Positions 44,185 through 53,649 of a DNA stretch of 64,000 nucleotides are shown one piece after another. Source of the stretch: Streptomyces sp. Tue6028 (GTDB lineage: Bacteria; Actinomycetota; Actinomycetes; Streptomycetales; Streptomycetaceae); NCBI RefSeq assembly GCF_002300165.1, contig NZ_MLCE01000012.1, positions 1 through 64,000 of the forward strand, written 5' to 3'. Below the pieces are notes generated by a model, which had not been told where the DNA came from, searched no databases, and saw only the letters and a program-made list of their open reading frames with translations. Position 1 is the stretch's first letter, and every line of letters starts with the position of its first letter. Made by a program: the position numbers and the translations under genes.

Positions 44185-45369
44185 GTGGACGTGCTCGACC
44201 TCCTGCTGATGCTGGTGATCCTGGTCTACGCGGCGTCCGGCTACCGTCGCGGCCTGGTCGCCGGCTGTGTGTCCCTGGCGGGATTCGTGGGCGGTGCCGT
44301 GATCGGTGTGTGGGTGCTTCCGTGGATCATGGACCTGGTCACGGCCGGGACCCCGGCGGCGACGGTGACGGCCGTGCTGACGGTGCTGGTCCCGGCGGTG
44401 GTGGGCCACGAGATGGCGGGCAGGCTCGCGCTCAAGCTGCGCCGCGAGCTCTCCCGGGGACCGCTGCGGGTGGCGGACGGCATCGGCGGGGCCGCGGCCA
44501 ACACGGTGGCGGTGCTGCTGGTGGCCTGGGTGGCCGCGAGCGTCCTGGGCGCGTCCTCGTCGACGGTGGTGACGCAGTCGATCCGCAATTCGGCGCTGCT
44601 GGGCGCCGTCCAGGACACGATGCCGGACACCACACCGGACTGGTTCTCGCGCGCGACCTCCGCGCTCACCGAGGCCGGCTTCCCCCAGGTCTTCAACCCG
44701 TTCGAGAGCGAGCCGACGACGGGCGTCGCCAGGCCCTCCGGGGACAGCGTCACGACGGCCGCGACGAACGCCGCGAAACTCAGCACGGTCAAGGTGGAGG
44801 GCAGCTCGGGCGTCCAGGGACGCGAGGGCAGCGGCTTCGTGTACACGTCCGAGCACGTGATGACGAACGCCCATGTCGTGGCCGGCATCGACCAGCCGAC
44901 CGTGCGGGTGGGCGGCGTCGGCGAGGCGTACGAGGCCACCGTCGTGCTCTTCGATCCGCAGAAGGACGTCGCCGTCCTCTACGTCCCGGGGCTGCGCGCG
45001 CCCGCGCTCCGCTTCGACGACACCGCTTCGCGCGGCGACTCGGCGGTCGTGGCGGGCTATCCGCAGGACGGCGGCCTCGACCTCCAGGCGGCCACGGTCG
45101 CGGGCCGCATCGACGCGACGGGCCAGAACATCTACAGCTCGGACACCGTCACGCGTGAGATCTACTCGGTCCGCTCCACCGTCCGTCCGGGCAATTCCGG
45201 CGGTCCGCTGCTGACCACCGACGGCAGGGTGTATGGCGTGGTCTTCGCCCGCTCGACCTCGGACAGCGAGACCGGTTACGTGCTGACGGCGGACGAGGTG
45301 GCGGGCGACGCGCAGCGGGCGGCGGACGCGACGAGGCCGGTGGACACGGGCGACCTCGTCACGTCGTAG
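44185..45369 (+). CDS. MarP-like membrane serine protease (CvpA domain + trypsin domain)
   Basis: A 394-aa protein with four N-terminal membrane helices (CvpA-like, 1-145) and a periplasmic chymotrypsin-like domain (about 190-385). The triad is His230 (TNAHVV), Asp261 (QKDVAVL) and Ser338 (PGNSGGP). Mycobacterial MarP (Rv3671c) has this architecture, protects against acid stress and activates the peptidoglycan hydrolase RipA. Here it is divergent from a peptidoglycan amidase gene, which makes a cell-wall role plausible. GTG 44185 follows a GAGAAAGGCGG site. Confidence 0.93.
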   Translation: MDVLDLLLMLVILVYAASGYRRGLVAGCVSLAGFVGGAVIGVWVLPWIMDLVTAGTPAATVTAVLTVLVPAVVGHEMAGRLALKLRRELSRGPLRVADGIGGAAANTVAVLLVAWVAASVLGASSSTVVTQSIRNSALLGAVQDTMPDTTPDWFSRATSALTEAGFPQVFNPFESEPTTGVARPSGDSVTTAATNAAKLSTVKVEGSSGVQGREGSGFVYTSEHVMTNAHVVAGIDQPTVRVGGVGEAYEATVVLFDPQKDVAVLYVPGLRAPALRFDDTASRGDSAVVAGYPQDGGLDLQAATVAGRIDATGQNIYSSDTVTREIYSVRSTVRPGNSGGPLLTTDGRVYGVVFARSTSDSETGYVLTADEVAGDAQRAADATRPVDTGDLVTS

Positions 45370-45515
45370 ATCCGGGCGGCCTCGTCACGGCGTGGCACCG
45401 GCGGCCCCGGCGAGTCGTCACGCCGGGGAACCCGGCGACCCCAGTGGCACCGCTGACCCCGGCGTCCCCGTCACGGCCTGGAACCCGGCGTCCCGCGCGC
45501 CTCAGCGGGCACGGC

Positions 45516-45568
45516 GTCAGAGGTCAGAGGGTCAGAGGTCAGAGGGTCAGAGGGTCAGAGGGTCAGAG
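45516..45568. repeat. Seven-copy GTCAGAG tandem array
   Basis: GTCAGAG is repeated seven times with an optional extra G between copies (7- and 8-bp periods mixed). The right-most copy contains the stop codon of the leftward GNAT gene, and every copy reads CTCTGAC on that strand, offering TGA in the same register at several points. Such an array is prone to slippage. Confidence 0.9.
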
Positions 45569-46051
45569 CGAACGTCCCATGAACACGTCGTCCACGTACG
45601 TGCCGTCCAGCAGGAACTCCTCGGGCAGGACGCCCTCCACGACGAAGCCCTCCGACTCGTACAGCCCCCGTGCCGGGGCGTTGTGCCCGAGGACCCGCAG
45701 CGTGATCCGCCGGGCGCCCAGCCGGCGGGCCTCGTCCTGCACGGCCCGCAGCAGGGCGCGCCCGACACCGGTGCCGCGCGCCTCGTCGGCGACGACGAGC
45801 CCCTGGATCTGCCGCACATGCGCGTTGCAGGCGAGCGGGGTCGGGAAGCCCAGGCGGATGTAGCCCACCACGCGGCCGCCGATCTCGGCGACGAGATGGT
45901 CACGCGGTCCGAAGCGCTCGCTGTAGAAGGGCTCGTACGGGGGCTGCGGGCGCGGTGCGACGGCGTGCAGCGTGGACCAGGTGACCCGGTCGAGGCGCGC
46001 GAGCTCGTCCTCGTCGTCGAGCGTGGCGGTGCGTATGAGCGGTGCTGGCAT
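45563..46051 (-). CDS. GNAT-family N-acetyltransferase
   Basis: A 162-aa protein with a single GNAT domain. The acetyl-CoA motif A is QGLVVADEARGTGVGRALLR and motif B is YESEGFVVEGVLPEEF. It begins MPAPLIRTATLDDEDELARL, typical of the fold's first strand and helix. The substrate could be an amine, an antibiotic or a protein N-terminus; sequence does not tell. The stop codon is inside the GTCAGAG array. It diverges from the epimerase gene by 72 bp. Confidence 0.92.
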   Translation of the reverse strand: MPAPLIRTATLDDEDELARLDRVTWSTLHAVAPRPQPPYEPFYSERFGPRDHLVAEIGGRVVGYIRLGFPTPLACNAHVRQIQGLVVADEARGTGVGRALLRAVQDEARRLGARRITLRVLGHNAPARGLYESEGFVVEGVLPEEFLLDGTYVDDVFMGRSL

Positions 46052-46123
46052 GCTGATCACTGTACGGCTCCGCCACCCGGCCTCGTCCCGCAATTTCTGG
46101 GGCTTCGCGGGCAGGATGGACGT

Positions 46124-47041
46124 ATGAGCGACTCGACTCTTCCCCCCGGTTCGCGTGTTGCCGTCGCCGGTGCGTCCGGCCTGATCGGTTCGGCGCTGGC
46201 GCGCTCGCTGGCCGCGGACGGACACGTGGTGGTGCGTCTGGTGCGCCGGGCGCCGCGTACGGAGGACGAGGTCGAGTGGGACCCCGAACGGGAGCGGATC
46301 GACACGGCGGGGCTCGCCGGCTGCGCCGCGGTGGTCAATCTGGCGGGGGCGGGCATCGCCGCGCAGCGCTGGACGGAGGCGTACCGGCGCAAGATCCGGG
46401 AGAGCCGGGTCCTCGGCACGGCGACGCTGGCCGACGCGGTGGCCTCCCTCGACGAGCCGCCCGCGGTGTTCGTGAACGGCAGCGCGATCGGGTACTACGG
46501 CGACACGGACGGCCGGGCGGTGGACGAGTCGGCGCCGCCCGGGACCGGTTTCCTGTCCTCGCTGTGCGTGGACTGGGAGGAGGCGGCCGGCCCCGCCCAG
46601 GACGCCGGTGTCCGTACGGTCTTCGCCCGCACCGGCCTGGTGGTCTCCAGCAAGGGCGGCGCGTGGGCGAAGCTGTTCCCGCTCTTCAAGGCGGGGGTCG
46701 GCGGCCGGATGGGCGACGGCCGCCAGTACTGGAGCTTCATCTCCCTGCACGACGAGGTGGCGGCGATCCGGCACCTCATCGACACGGACTGGCTCGCCGG
46801 CCCGGTGAACCTGACGGCTCCGGACCCGCTCACCAACCGTGAGATCACCGAGGCGATGGGCCGTGTCCTGCACCGCCCCACCGTGTTCACCACCCCGGCC
46901 CCGCTGTTGCGTCTCGCCCTCGGCGACATGGCCGGCGACATCCTCGGCAGCCAGCGCGTCCTGCCCGGCCGCCTCCTGGAATCGGGCTTCTCGTTCGCGT
47001 TCCCGTCGATCGAGGGGGCGCTGCGGGCGGCGCTCGACTGA
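46124..47041 (+). CDS. TIGR01777-family NAD(P)-dependent epimerase (YfcH/SulA-like)
   Basis: A 305-aa short-chain dehydrogenase/epimerase-type protein with the nucleotide motif GASGLIGSALARSL, NLAGAGIAAQRW, the GYYGD catalytic-region tyrosine and a C-terminal DUF1731 domain (PAPLLRLALGDMAGDILGSQ). The family is widespread but its substrate is unknown. ATG 46124 lacks a good ribosome site. It is transcribed away from the GNAT gene. Confidence 0.92.
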   Translation: MSDSTLPPGSRVAVAGASGLIGSALARSLAADGHVVVRLVRRAPRTEDEVEWDPERERIDTAGLAGCAAVVNLAGAGIAAQRWTEAYRRKIRESRVLGTATLADAVASLDEPPAVFVNGSAIGYYGDTDGRAVDESAPPGTGFLSSLCVDWEEAAGPAQDAGVRTVFARTGLVVSSKGGAWAKLFPLFKAGVGGRMGDGRQYWSFISLHDEVAAIRHLIDTDWLAGPVNLTAPDPLTNREITEAMGRVLHRPTVFTTPAPLLRLALGDMAGDILGSQRVLPGRLLESGFSFAFPSIEGALRAALD

Positions 47042-47234
47042 GCGGTACGCGGCGGCGGGACCGTCCGCGCGGCCGTACCGGGCAGTCACATGCACCCCCC
47101 ATGCGCCCGTGCACGGCCGCCGCGCGTCTTCCGCCGTCCGCGGGCGCACCTACCCTCGATCCGAACTCGGGTATTCCAGAAGCCTGTTGGGGGCATGACG
47201 TCCCCACCGGCCGCGCAACCTCGGGGAGGGGCAC

Positions 47235-48671
47235 GTGCTAGAGCCCGCACGCCACACCGCGCAGATCGCGGAGATCGCGGAATACGCTGCGTACGCAGAA
47301 GACGCACCACGCGCACAGGACGTCGACGTCGTCGTCGTGGGAGCCGGGGCAGCCGGCCTGGCGGCCGCGTTGCATCTGACCAGGGCGGGGCTGTCGGCCA
47401 CCGTCCTGGAGGCCGCGCCGCACGTGGGCGGGCGCATGGCCACGGAGAAGGTCGACGGCTTCCGGCTGGACCGGCTGGGCCGGCTGCTGTCCACCTCGTA
47501 CCCCGAACTGCGCCGCACCCCGGGTCTGGACGGTCTCGTCCTGCGCCCGTTCTCCCCGGGCGTCCTGCTGCACAGCGACGGTCACCACCACCGTGCGGCC
47601 GTCCCCCCGTCGGCTCCCGTCGTGCCCCGAAGCGCAAGGGGCGCACTCACCACCGCGCGCGCCCTCGCGAGCGCCCCCCGGCTCTCGCTGGCCCGCCCGC
47701 AACGCGCCGCCACGCGCCCCGGCCCCCTCGGCGGCCCGCTCGACCAGTCCCGTCTGGCCGGCGCCCTGGCCCGGATCGCCGCCACCCGGCCGGAGCGCCT
47801 GCTCGGCCGCCCGGACGTGCCGGCCGCCCGGGCGCTCGCCTCCTGCGGGCTGCCGGCCCGCACGGTCGACGGCTTCCTGCGCCCCCTGCTCGCCACGCTG
47901 CTGTGCGACCCGGACCTGAAGACCTCGAACCGCTGCGCGGACCTCGCCCTGCACTCCTTCGCGACGGGCCGGCTGTGTCTGCCCGAGGGCGGCGCGGACG
48001 CGCTCCCGGAGCTGCTCGCCGCGGCGCTGCCGCCGGGCACGGTCCGCACCGGCGTGGAGGTCACCTCGGTCTCCACGACCAGCGTGACGACGAGGGAGCA
48101 CGGCCGGATCGGCTGCCGTGCCATCCTGCTGGCGACCGGCGCCCGTGCCGCGGCCGAGCTGCTGCCCGGCCTGCGCCTGCCCGCCTTCCACCCGGTGACG
48201 GTCCTTCACCACACCACCGACGAGCCCCCGCTCACGGAGGACGCCCTGCTGCTGGACGCCGACCGCAGCGGCCCCGTGGCGCACACCGCGGTCGTCAGCC
48301 GGGTCGACCCGACGCGCGCGCCCGAGGGCCGCGCCCTCATCTCCTCGACGGTGCTGGGCACTCCACCGGCCGCGGCGCACCTGGACGCGGCGGTCCGCGC
48401 CCAACTGGCCCGTCTCTACGGGACGTCGACGACCCGCTGGGAACTCCTCGCGGTCCATCACGATCCCGAGGCGGTCCCGGCGATGCCGTCGCCGCACGAC
48501 CCGCACCGCCCGGTGCGGCTCCTCGCCGGCCTGTACGTCTGCGGCGACCACCGGGACACCAGCACCGTGCAGGGTGCGCTGCACTCGGCCCGCCGGGCCG
48601 CCCATGCCCTGCTCTCGGACCTGGGCGCCCGGCCGGCCCCGCTGGCGGAACCCCTGGAGACCGCGGCCTGA
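47235..48671 (+). CDS. FAD-dependent oxidoreductase (amine oxidase / phytoene desaturase-like)
   Basis: A 478-aa flavoprotein. The dinucleotide motif VVVVGAGAAGLAAALHLTRA is followed by EAAPHVGGRM, the hallmark of the amine-oxidase/protoporphyrinogen-oxidase/carotene-desaturase group. The C-terminal FAD segment is LYVCGDHRDTSTVQGALHSA. An extra N-terminal stretch of about 28 residues precedes the fold. GTG 47235 has GGGGAGGGG close upstream. No pathway partners lie beside it, so the substrate is unknown. Confidence 0.9.
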   Translation: MLEPARHTAQIAEIAEYAAYAEDAPRAQDVDVVVVGAGAAGLAAALHLTRAGLSATVLEAAPHVGGRMATEKVDGFRLDRLGRLLSTSYPELRRTPGLDGLVLRPFSPGVLLHSDGHHHRAAVPPSAPVVPRSARGALTTARALASAPRLSLARPQRAATRPGPLGGPLDQSRLAGALARIAATRPERLLGRPDVPAARALASCGLPARTVDGFLRPLLATLLCDPDLKTSNRCADLALHSFATGRLCLPEGGADALPELLAAALPPGTVRTGVEVTSVSTTSVTTREHGRIGCRAILLATGARAAAELLPGLRLPAFHPVTVLHHTTDEPPLTEDALLLDADRSGPVAHTAVVSRVDPTRAPEGRALISSTVLGTPPAAAHLDAAVRAQLARLYGTSTTRWELLAVHHDPEAVPAMPSPHDPHRPVRLLAGLYVCGDHRDTSTVQGALHSARRAAHALLSDLGARPAPLAEPLETAA

Positions 48672-48684
48672 GCCGTCCCCGGCG

Positions 48685-50124
48685 TCAGCCCAGCGCCGCC
48701 ACCCTGTCCCGGTAACCGCGTACGGGCGTCGCGTCCTTGTAGGGCTCCAGGCGCCGCTCGAAGTCCCGTACGTACTCGACGGCCCTCACCGACCGCATCT
48801 CGGCCGCCTGCCCGGCCGCCTCCGCGCCGAGCTGGCAGGCCTGGTCGAGCTCTCCGAGGCCGAGCCGCGCGGAGGCGAGCACCACGCGGCAGAACAGCCG
48901 GCTGCGCGCATAGCCGGGCGCCCGCAGTTGCAGCGAGCGCTCGGCGTGCTGCGCGGCGGCCCGGTACTGCTGGAGGTCGCGGTGGCAGTGCCCGAACTCG
49001 TCGGCGAGCTGCGCCTCGTCGAAGAACCGTGCCCAGTGCGGGACCTCCTCGCCCGTCCGGGACGCCTCCAGCGCGCGCTCGGCCCGCACCAGGGCGGCGG
49101 TGCAGGCGCGCACCTCGCCCAGCACGCCGTGTCCGCGCGCCTCGGCCGCGTGCAGCAGTGCCTGCACGACGGACGGCGCCGCCGATCCGACGCCCTGCTG
49201 GGCCACCCGCGCCAGTTGCACGGCCTCCCGGCCGTGGCCGAGGTAGACGGCCTGGCGGCTCATCGTGACCAGCACGTAGGAGCCGTAGGCGCGGTCCCCG
49301 GCGGCCTGCGACAGGCGCAGCGCCTGGACGAAGTACCGCTGTGCGAGCCCGTGCGCGGCGATGTCGTACGAGGTCCAGCCGGCGAGCCGGGTGAGGTCGG
49401 CGGCGGCGGCGAACAGCCGCCGCCCGGTCTGCTCGCCGTACGTGCCGCGCAGCATCGGCTCGGCCTCGTGCTCCAGATAGCGGACCAGTGCCTGGCGGGC
49501 GTGGCCGCCGCCGTAGGCGTTGTCGAGGGCGCGGAAGAGTTCGCCGACCGAGCGGAGCGCCGCGATGTCGCCCCCGGTGACCTTCTGCCCCGGGCCGCGC
49601 TCGGTCTGGCTGCGCTGCCGCGGGACCGCCGGTCGCCCCTGCCCGGGGACACGGCCGGGCCCGGTCTCGCCGCGGCCGACCCGGTCGTCGGCCCGCCCGA
49701 TCAGCCAGTCCCGGCTCGGGACGACGAGTCCCGCGGGGGTGAAGGCGATCTTGCGGAGCTCGGCATGGCTGCCGGAGTCCTTGCGCCACAGGCCGCTGAC
49801 GATGTCCACGGCCTCCTCGGGGGTCGCGGCGAACTCCAGCCCCGCGTAGACCGGGGCGCAGGCGTCGAGCCCGAGGTCCTGCGCGGTGAGCCGGCGGCCG
49901 AGGCGGCGGGTGAACACCTCGGCGATGAGCGCGGGCGTGGTGCCCCGGGGCTGCTGCCCGCGCAGCCACCGGGTGACGGATGTCTTGTCGTATCTGAGAT
50001 CGAGTCCGTGTTCGAGGCCGAGCTGGTCCACGCGACGGGCGAGACCTGCGTTGGAGAACCCCGCTTCTGCGATGAGCGCGGCGAGCTGTCGGTTGGGGGT
50101 GCGCTGCGCGGGTCGTTCCGTCAT
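48685..50124 (-). CDS. NsdA-like regulator with N-terminal HTH and TPR-like repeats
   Basis: A 479-aa protein. The N-terminus (about 8-60) has a helix-turn-helix-like segment (FSNAGLARRVDQLGLEHG ... KTSVTRWLRGQQP). Residues of about 195-470 are helical repeats of TPR type. The plan matches the Streptomyces NsdA group, of which NsdA itself negatively affects sporulation and antibiotic production. Many paralogues exist, so an individual role cannot be assigned. It is divergent from lipB, with 284 bp between starts. Confidence 0.85.
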   Translation of the reverse strand: MTERPAQRTPNRQLAALIAEAGFSNAGLARRVDQLGLEHGLDLRYDKTSVTRWLRGQQPRGTTPALIAEVFTRRLGRRLTAQDLGLDACAPVYAGLEFAATPEEAVDIVSGLWRKDSGSHAELRKIAFTPAGLVVPSRDWLIGRADDRVGRGETGPGRVPGQGRPAVPRQRSQTERGPGQKVTGGDIAALRSVGELFRALDNAYGGGHARQALVRYLEHEAEPMLRGTYGEQTGRRLFAAAADLTRLAGWTSYDIAAHGLAQRYFVQALRLSQAAGDRAYGSYVLVTMSRQAVYLGHGREAVQLARVAQQGVGSAAPSVVQALLHAAEARGHGVLGEVRACTAALVRAERALEASRTGEEVPHWARFFDEAQLADEFGHCHRDLQQYRAAAQHAERSLQLRAPGYARSRLFCRVVLASARLGLGELDQACQLGAEAAGQAAEMRSVRAVEYVRDFERRLEPYKDATPVRGYRDRVAALG

Positions 50125-50408
50125 CTGCGGTGCGGTCTCCTGCCTTCCGGGTCACTGCGACTTGCCCGGATTGCCTGTGAGCAGCCCTTATGGCCTCGTG
50201 AACGGCGCGAATGTAGCGGAGCGTAAGCACCTCATCGCAGACTTCGAGGTTCATTCATCCGATCGTGTGAGGATTGGCCACTCGGCTGACGGCCGACGGC
50301 CGGACGTACAGTGGCGTGGGTGCGCCACGGGCCTGACGAAAGGTTCTTCCGCGTGCCGCACAAGGGCACCGCGGTGTGCCCGACGAAGCTTCTAGGGAGG
50401 CGCTTGCC

Positions 50409-51206
50409 GTGAGTGAGTTGCGGTTCGTCCGCATGGGATTCGGTGCCGAGGCGGTCGACTACCAGGAGGCGTGGGACGAGCAGCGCCGCGTGCACGCCGC
50501 CCGTTTCCTGGACGAGATCCCCGACACCTGCCTGCTCCTGGAGCACCCGCCGGTCTACACGGCGGGCCGGCGCACGGCGGACGACGAGCGGCCCCTGGAC
50601 GGCACGCCCGTGATCGACGTGGACCGCGGCGGCAAGATCACCTGGCACGGTCCCGGCCAGCTGGTCGGCTACCCGATCCAGAAGCTGCCCCGCCCGGTGG
50701 ACGTCGTAGCACATGTACGCCGCCTGGAAGAGGCCCTTATCCGTACGTGTGCGGAGTTCGGTCTGGAGACCACCCGCGTCGAGGGCCGCAGCGGCGTCTG
50801 GGTGCTCGGCGACCCGGTGGAACAGCGCCCCTCGCTCGGCGGCCTCTCCCTCGACTTCGACCCCCGGCTCCAGGACGAGGAGTTCGACCCCCGGCTGAAC
50901 GGCCCGGAGTACGCGCCGTCCAACGCCGGCCAGCGCCGCGAGGACCGCAAGATCGCCGCGATCGGCATCCGTGTCGCCAAGGGCGTCACCATGCACGGCT
51001 TCGCCCTCAACGTGAACCCGGACAACGTCTGGTTCGACCGCATCATCCCCTGCGGCATCCGGGACGCCGGCGTCACCTCGCTCGCGAACGAACTGGGCCG
51101 CGACGTGACGATCGCCGACGTCCTGCCGGTGGCCGAGAAGCACCTCAGGGACATCCTGGAGAACGCCGACCTCAAGCCGCGGGTGGTGGAACGCGCGTCG
51201 GCCTAG
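50409..51206 (+). CDS. lipB: Octanoyl-(acyl carrier protein) : protein N-octanoyltransferase
   Basis: LipB moves octanoate from acyl carrier protein onto lipoyl domains, the first step of lipoate synthesis. The 265-aa protein has [24 protein letters not shown] with the catalytic lysine, and Cys215 in [12 protein letters not shown] 50409 has AGGGAGG about nine nt upstream. lipA follows 152 bp later. Clients include the double-lipoyl SucB encoded in this window. Confidence 0.97.
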   Translation: MSELRFVRMGFGAEAVDYQEAWDEQRRVHAARFLDEIPDTCLLLEHPPVYTAGRRTADDERPLDGTPVIDVDRGGKITWHGPGQLVGYPIQKLPRPVDVVAHVRRLEEALIRTCAEFGLETTRVEGRSGVWVLGDPVEQRPSLGGLSLDFDPRLQDEEFDPRLNGPEYAPSNAGQRREDRKIAAIGIRVAKGVTMHGFALNVNPDNVWFDRIIPCGIRDAGVTSLANELGRDVTIADVLPVAEKHLRDILENADLKPRVVERASA

Positions 51207-51358
51207 GGCAGTCCCACGGGGACGGGAATGCACCCCCGGTCCCGAAGGTTGCCCAGACGAAGGACCGCAACACGCACGGGCGTACGCTGGTGTACGCCGA
51301 AGATTCGAAGACCACGCAGAGTACGAAGCCTACTCAGAGCAATCAGCAGGGAGCCGAT

Positions 51359-52324
51359 GTGTCCGCAGTCGCACCCGACGGACGCAAGATGCTGCGCCTG
51401 GAGGTCCGCAACAGCCAGACCCCCATCGAGCGCAAGCCCGAGTGGATCAAGACCCGGGCGAAAATGGGCCCCGAGTACACGAAGATGCAGAGCCTCGTGA
51501 AGAGCGAGGGACTGCACACGGTCTGCCAGGAGGCGGGCTGTCCCAACATCTACGAGTGCTGGGAAGACCGCGAGGCCACCTTCCTCATCGGCGGTGACCA
51601 GTGCACCAGGCGCTGCGACTTCTGCCAGATCGACACAGGCAAGCCCGAGGCGCTCGACCGTGACGAACCGCGCCGCGTCGGCGAGTCCGTCGTCACGATG
51701 GACCTGAACTACGCGACCATCACCGGCGTCGCCCGCGACGACCTGGAGGACGGCGGCGCCTGGCTGTACGCCGAGACGGTCCGGCAGATCCACGCCCAGA
51801 CGGCGGACCGCGAGGCCGGCCGCACCAAGGTCGAGCTGCTCGCCCCCGACTTCAACGCCGAGCCCGAGCAGCTCGCCGAGGTCTTCTCCTCGCGCCCCGA
51901 GGTCTTCGCGCACAACGTCGAGACGGTCCCCCGGATCTTCAAGCGCATCCGCCCCGGCTTCCGCTACGAGCGCTCGCTCAAGGTCATCACCGAGGCCCGT
52001 GACTACGGTCTGGTCACGAAGTCGAACCTGATCCTCGGCATGGGCGAGACCCGCGAGGAGATCAGCGAGGCGCTCCAGCAGCTGCACGAGGCAGGTTGCG
52101 AGCTCATCACGATCACGCAGTACCTGCGCCCGTCCGTGCGCCATCACCCCGTGGAGCGCTGGGTCAAGCCGCAGGAGTTCGTCGAGCTGAAGGAGGAGGC
52201 CGAGGAGATCGGCTTCTCCGGCGTCATGTCGGGCCCGCTGGTCCGCTCCTCCTACCGGGCCGGCCGGCTGTACCAGATGGCCGTCGAGAAGCGCGGCGCC
52301 TACGTCGCCTCACAGGCGGTCTGA
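51359..52324 (+). CDS. lipA: Lipoyl synthase (radical SAM)
   Basis: LipA inserts two sulfurs into protein-bound octanoyl groups. The 321-aa enzyme has both 4Fe-4S motifs: [12 protein letters not shown] (auxiliary cluster, sacrificed as sulfur donor) and CTRRCDFC (radical SAM cluster), and the C-terminal VRSSYRAG with the conserved serine ligand. GTG 51359 has AGGGAG six nt upstream. A hairpin terminator follows the stop. It works downstream of LipB in the same operon-like pair. Confidence 0.97.
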   Translation: MSAVAPDGRKMLRLEVRNSQTPIERKPEWIKTRAKMGPEYTKMQSLVKSEGLHTVCQEAGCPNIYECWEDREATFLIGGDQCTRRCDFCQIDTGKPEALDRDEPRRVGESVVTMDLNYATITGVARDDLEDGGAWLYAETVRQIHAQTADREAGRTKVELLAPDFNAEPEQLAEVFSSRPEVFAHNVETVPRIFKRIRPGFRYERSLKVITEARDYGLVTKSNLILGMGETREEISEALQQLHEAGCELITITQYLRPSVRHHPVERWVKPQEFVELKEEAEEIGFSGVMSGPLVRSSYRAGRLYQMAVEKRGAYVASQAV

Positions 52325-52352
52325 CACGCCGGACGGCATGATCGAAAACACG

Positions 52353-52377
52353 AGCGGTGGCACTGGGTGCCACCGCT
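52353..52377 (+). terminator. Terminator of lipA
   Basis: Perfect 10-bp stem AGCGGTGGCA/TGCCACCGCT (52353-52362 with 52368-52377), five-nt loop, followed by TTCG, 29 bp after the lipA stop. Confidence 0.8.
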
Positions 52378-52505
52378 TTCGTGTGAATCCGCGCACAAGC
52401 AACGTCCCCCTCGCCGCGGACCGTTCACAGCCGTCCCGACCGTCCCCGCAGATGGGGCCACCATTTGGGCCGCGTCAGGATGCGCGCCCTTCACATCAAG
52501 GCTTC

Positions 52506-52546
52506 ATTGGTGTTTGACCGGTCGGTCACGCCCTGGTAACACCAAT
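52506..52546 (+). promoter_or_regulatory. Promoter flanked by a perfect inverted repeat, before the 65-aa gene
   Basis: TTGACC (52514-52519) and TAACAC (52537-52542) are 17 nt apart, a good vegetative promoter. ATTGGTGTT (52506-52514) and AACACCAAT (52538-52546) form a perfect 9-bp dyad whose arms overlap the -35 and the -10 boxes. A dimeric regulator could sit across the whole promoter. Transcription would start near 52549, about 70 nt before the gene. Confidence 0.65.
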
Positions 52547-52617
52547 CAGTGACCCTGGTCTTACGCCACGTACTTGCTTTTCACGAAAGCATCCGATCCC
52601 GAGGGGGGACCCCCATC

Positions 52618-52815
52618 ATGCAGGCCGCGCCGGTACGCGCCACCGCCATTCCGTCGTTCACAGATGCACTCCGTGCCGTCGAGTCGATCCTCATGAGCGG
52701 CGGCCAGCGCACGGCCCGCCGCAACGCCTGGACCTCCGTCCTGGAGGACCGCCGCCGCGCCAAGGACCGGGTCGAGGCGCAGCGCGTGCTGGAGTCCGTG
52801 GCCACCCGCCGCTAG
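52618..52815 (+). CDS. Conserved small protein (65 aa)
   Basis: A small basic protein (MQAAPVRATAIPSFTDALRA ... VESVATRR-type ending) that should be mostly helical and rich in Arg, with no membrane segment. ATG 52618 is preceded by GAGGGGGG. It sits between lipA and the DUF4191 gene, a position I recall as conserved in Streptomyces. No function is known; the size and charge would suit a protein- or RNA-binding role, but that is a guess. Confidence 0.8.
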   Translation: MQAAPVRATAIPSFTDALRAVESILMSGGQRTARRNAWTSVLEDRRRAKDRVEAQRVLESVATRR

Positions 52816-52897
52816 CCCCTGCCGGCCGCCGGGGCCCGGAACCGCGGCCCCGGTACTGCCGTCGTCGGCGCTCGCCGGGCCACGTAGACTTCGTGGC

Positions 52898-53599
52898 ATG
52901 GCGAGGAAGGAACCTGCAGCGGACGCTGCGAACCCCGGGCGACTCAAGCAGATCGCCCTGACCTACAAGATGACCCGCAAGGCCGACAAGAAGATCGGTC
53001 TTGTGCTCGCGGCTGTCGGAATCGTCACCCTCGGTGTCTTCCTCGCGATCGGCTTCTTGATCGGCCACCCGGTCTATCTCGGCATTCTCGGCCTCCTGCT
53101 GGCCTTCCTCGCGACGGCGATCGTCTTCGGACGCAGGGCCGAGCGGGCCGCCTTCGGGCAGATGGAGGGACAGCCGGGAGCCGCGGCGGCCGTGCTGGAC
53201 AACATCGGCCGGGGCTGGACCACCACTCCGGCGGTGGCGATGAACCGCAGCCAGGACGTGGTGCACCGCGCGGTCGGCAAGGCCGGCATCGTGCTGGTCG
53301 CCGAGGGCAACCCGAACCGGGTCAAGAGCCTGCTGGCCGCCGAGAAGAAGAAGATGGCGCGGATCGTCGCGGACGTCCCGGTGCACGACATCCTCGTCGG
53401 TGACGGCGAGGGCCAGGTGCAGCTCAAGAAGCTCCGCACGACGATGCTGAAGCTGCCGCGCGTGCTCTCCGGCCCGCAGGTCACCGCGACCAACGACCGG
53501 CTGCGCGCCCTGGGCGACCTGATGAGCAACATGCCACTGCCCAAGGGGCCGATGCCCAAGGGCATGCGGATGCCGCGCGGCGGACCGAAGGCCCGCTGA
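52898..53599 (+). CDS. DUF4191 membrane protein
   Basis: A 233-aa protein with a basic N-terminus (1-40), two adjacent membrane helices (about 45-82) and a soluble C-terminal domain ending in a Gly/Pro/Met-rich basic tail. This is the actinobacterial DUF4191 family, commonly near lipA and glnA. ATG 52898 has no ribosome site; TAGACT ends seven nt upstream, so it is likely leaderless. A strong terminator follows. Confidence 0.9.
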   Translation: MARKEPAADAANPGRLKQIALTYKMTRKADKKIGLVLAAVGIVTLGVFLAIGFLIGHPVYLGILGLLLAFLATAIVFGRRAERAAFGQMEGQPGAAAAVLDNIGRGWTTTPAVAMNRSQDVVHRAVGKAGIVLVAEGNPNRVKSLLAAEKKKMARIVADVPVHDILVGDGEGQVQLKKLRTTMLKLPRVLSGPQVTATNDRLRALGDLMSNMPLPKGPMPKGMRMPRGGPKAR

Positions 53600-53613
53600 C
53601 ACCCCTCCTACGA

Positions 53614-53649
53614 GAAAGGGGCGCCCGGAGTGATCCGGGCGCCCCTTTC
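53614..53649 (+). terminator. Strong terminator after DUF4191 gene
   Basis: Perfect 16-bp stem (53614-53629 with 53634-53649), GTGA loop and a GTTGT tail, 14 bp after the stop codon. Confidence 0.88.

Noticed and set aside
45516..45568. CRISPR array
   Set aside because: Repeats are only 7 bp with 0-1 bp between them and no cas genes are present; it is a simple tandem array.
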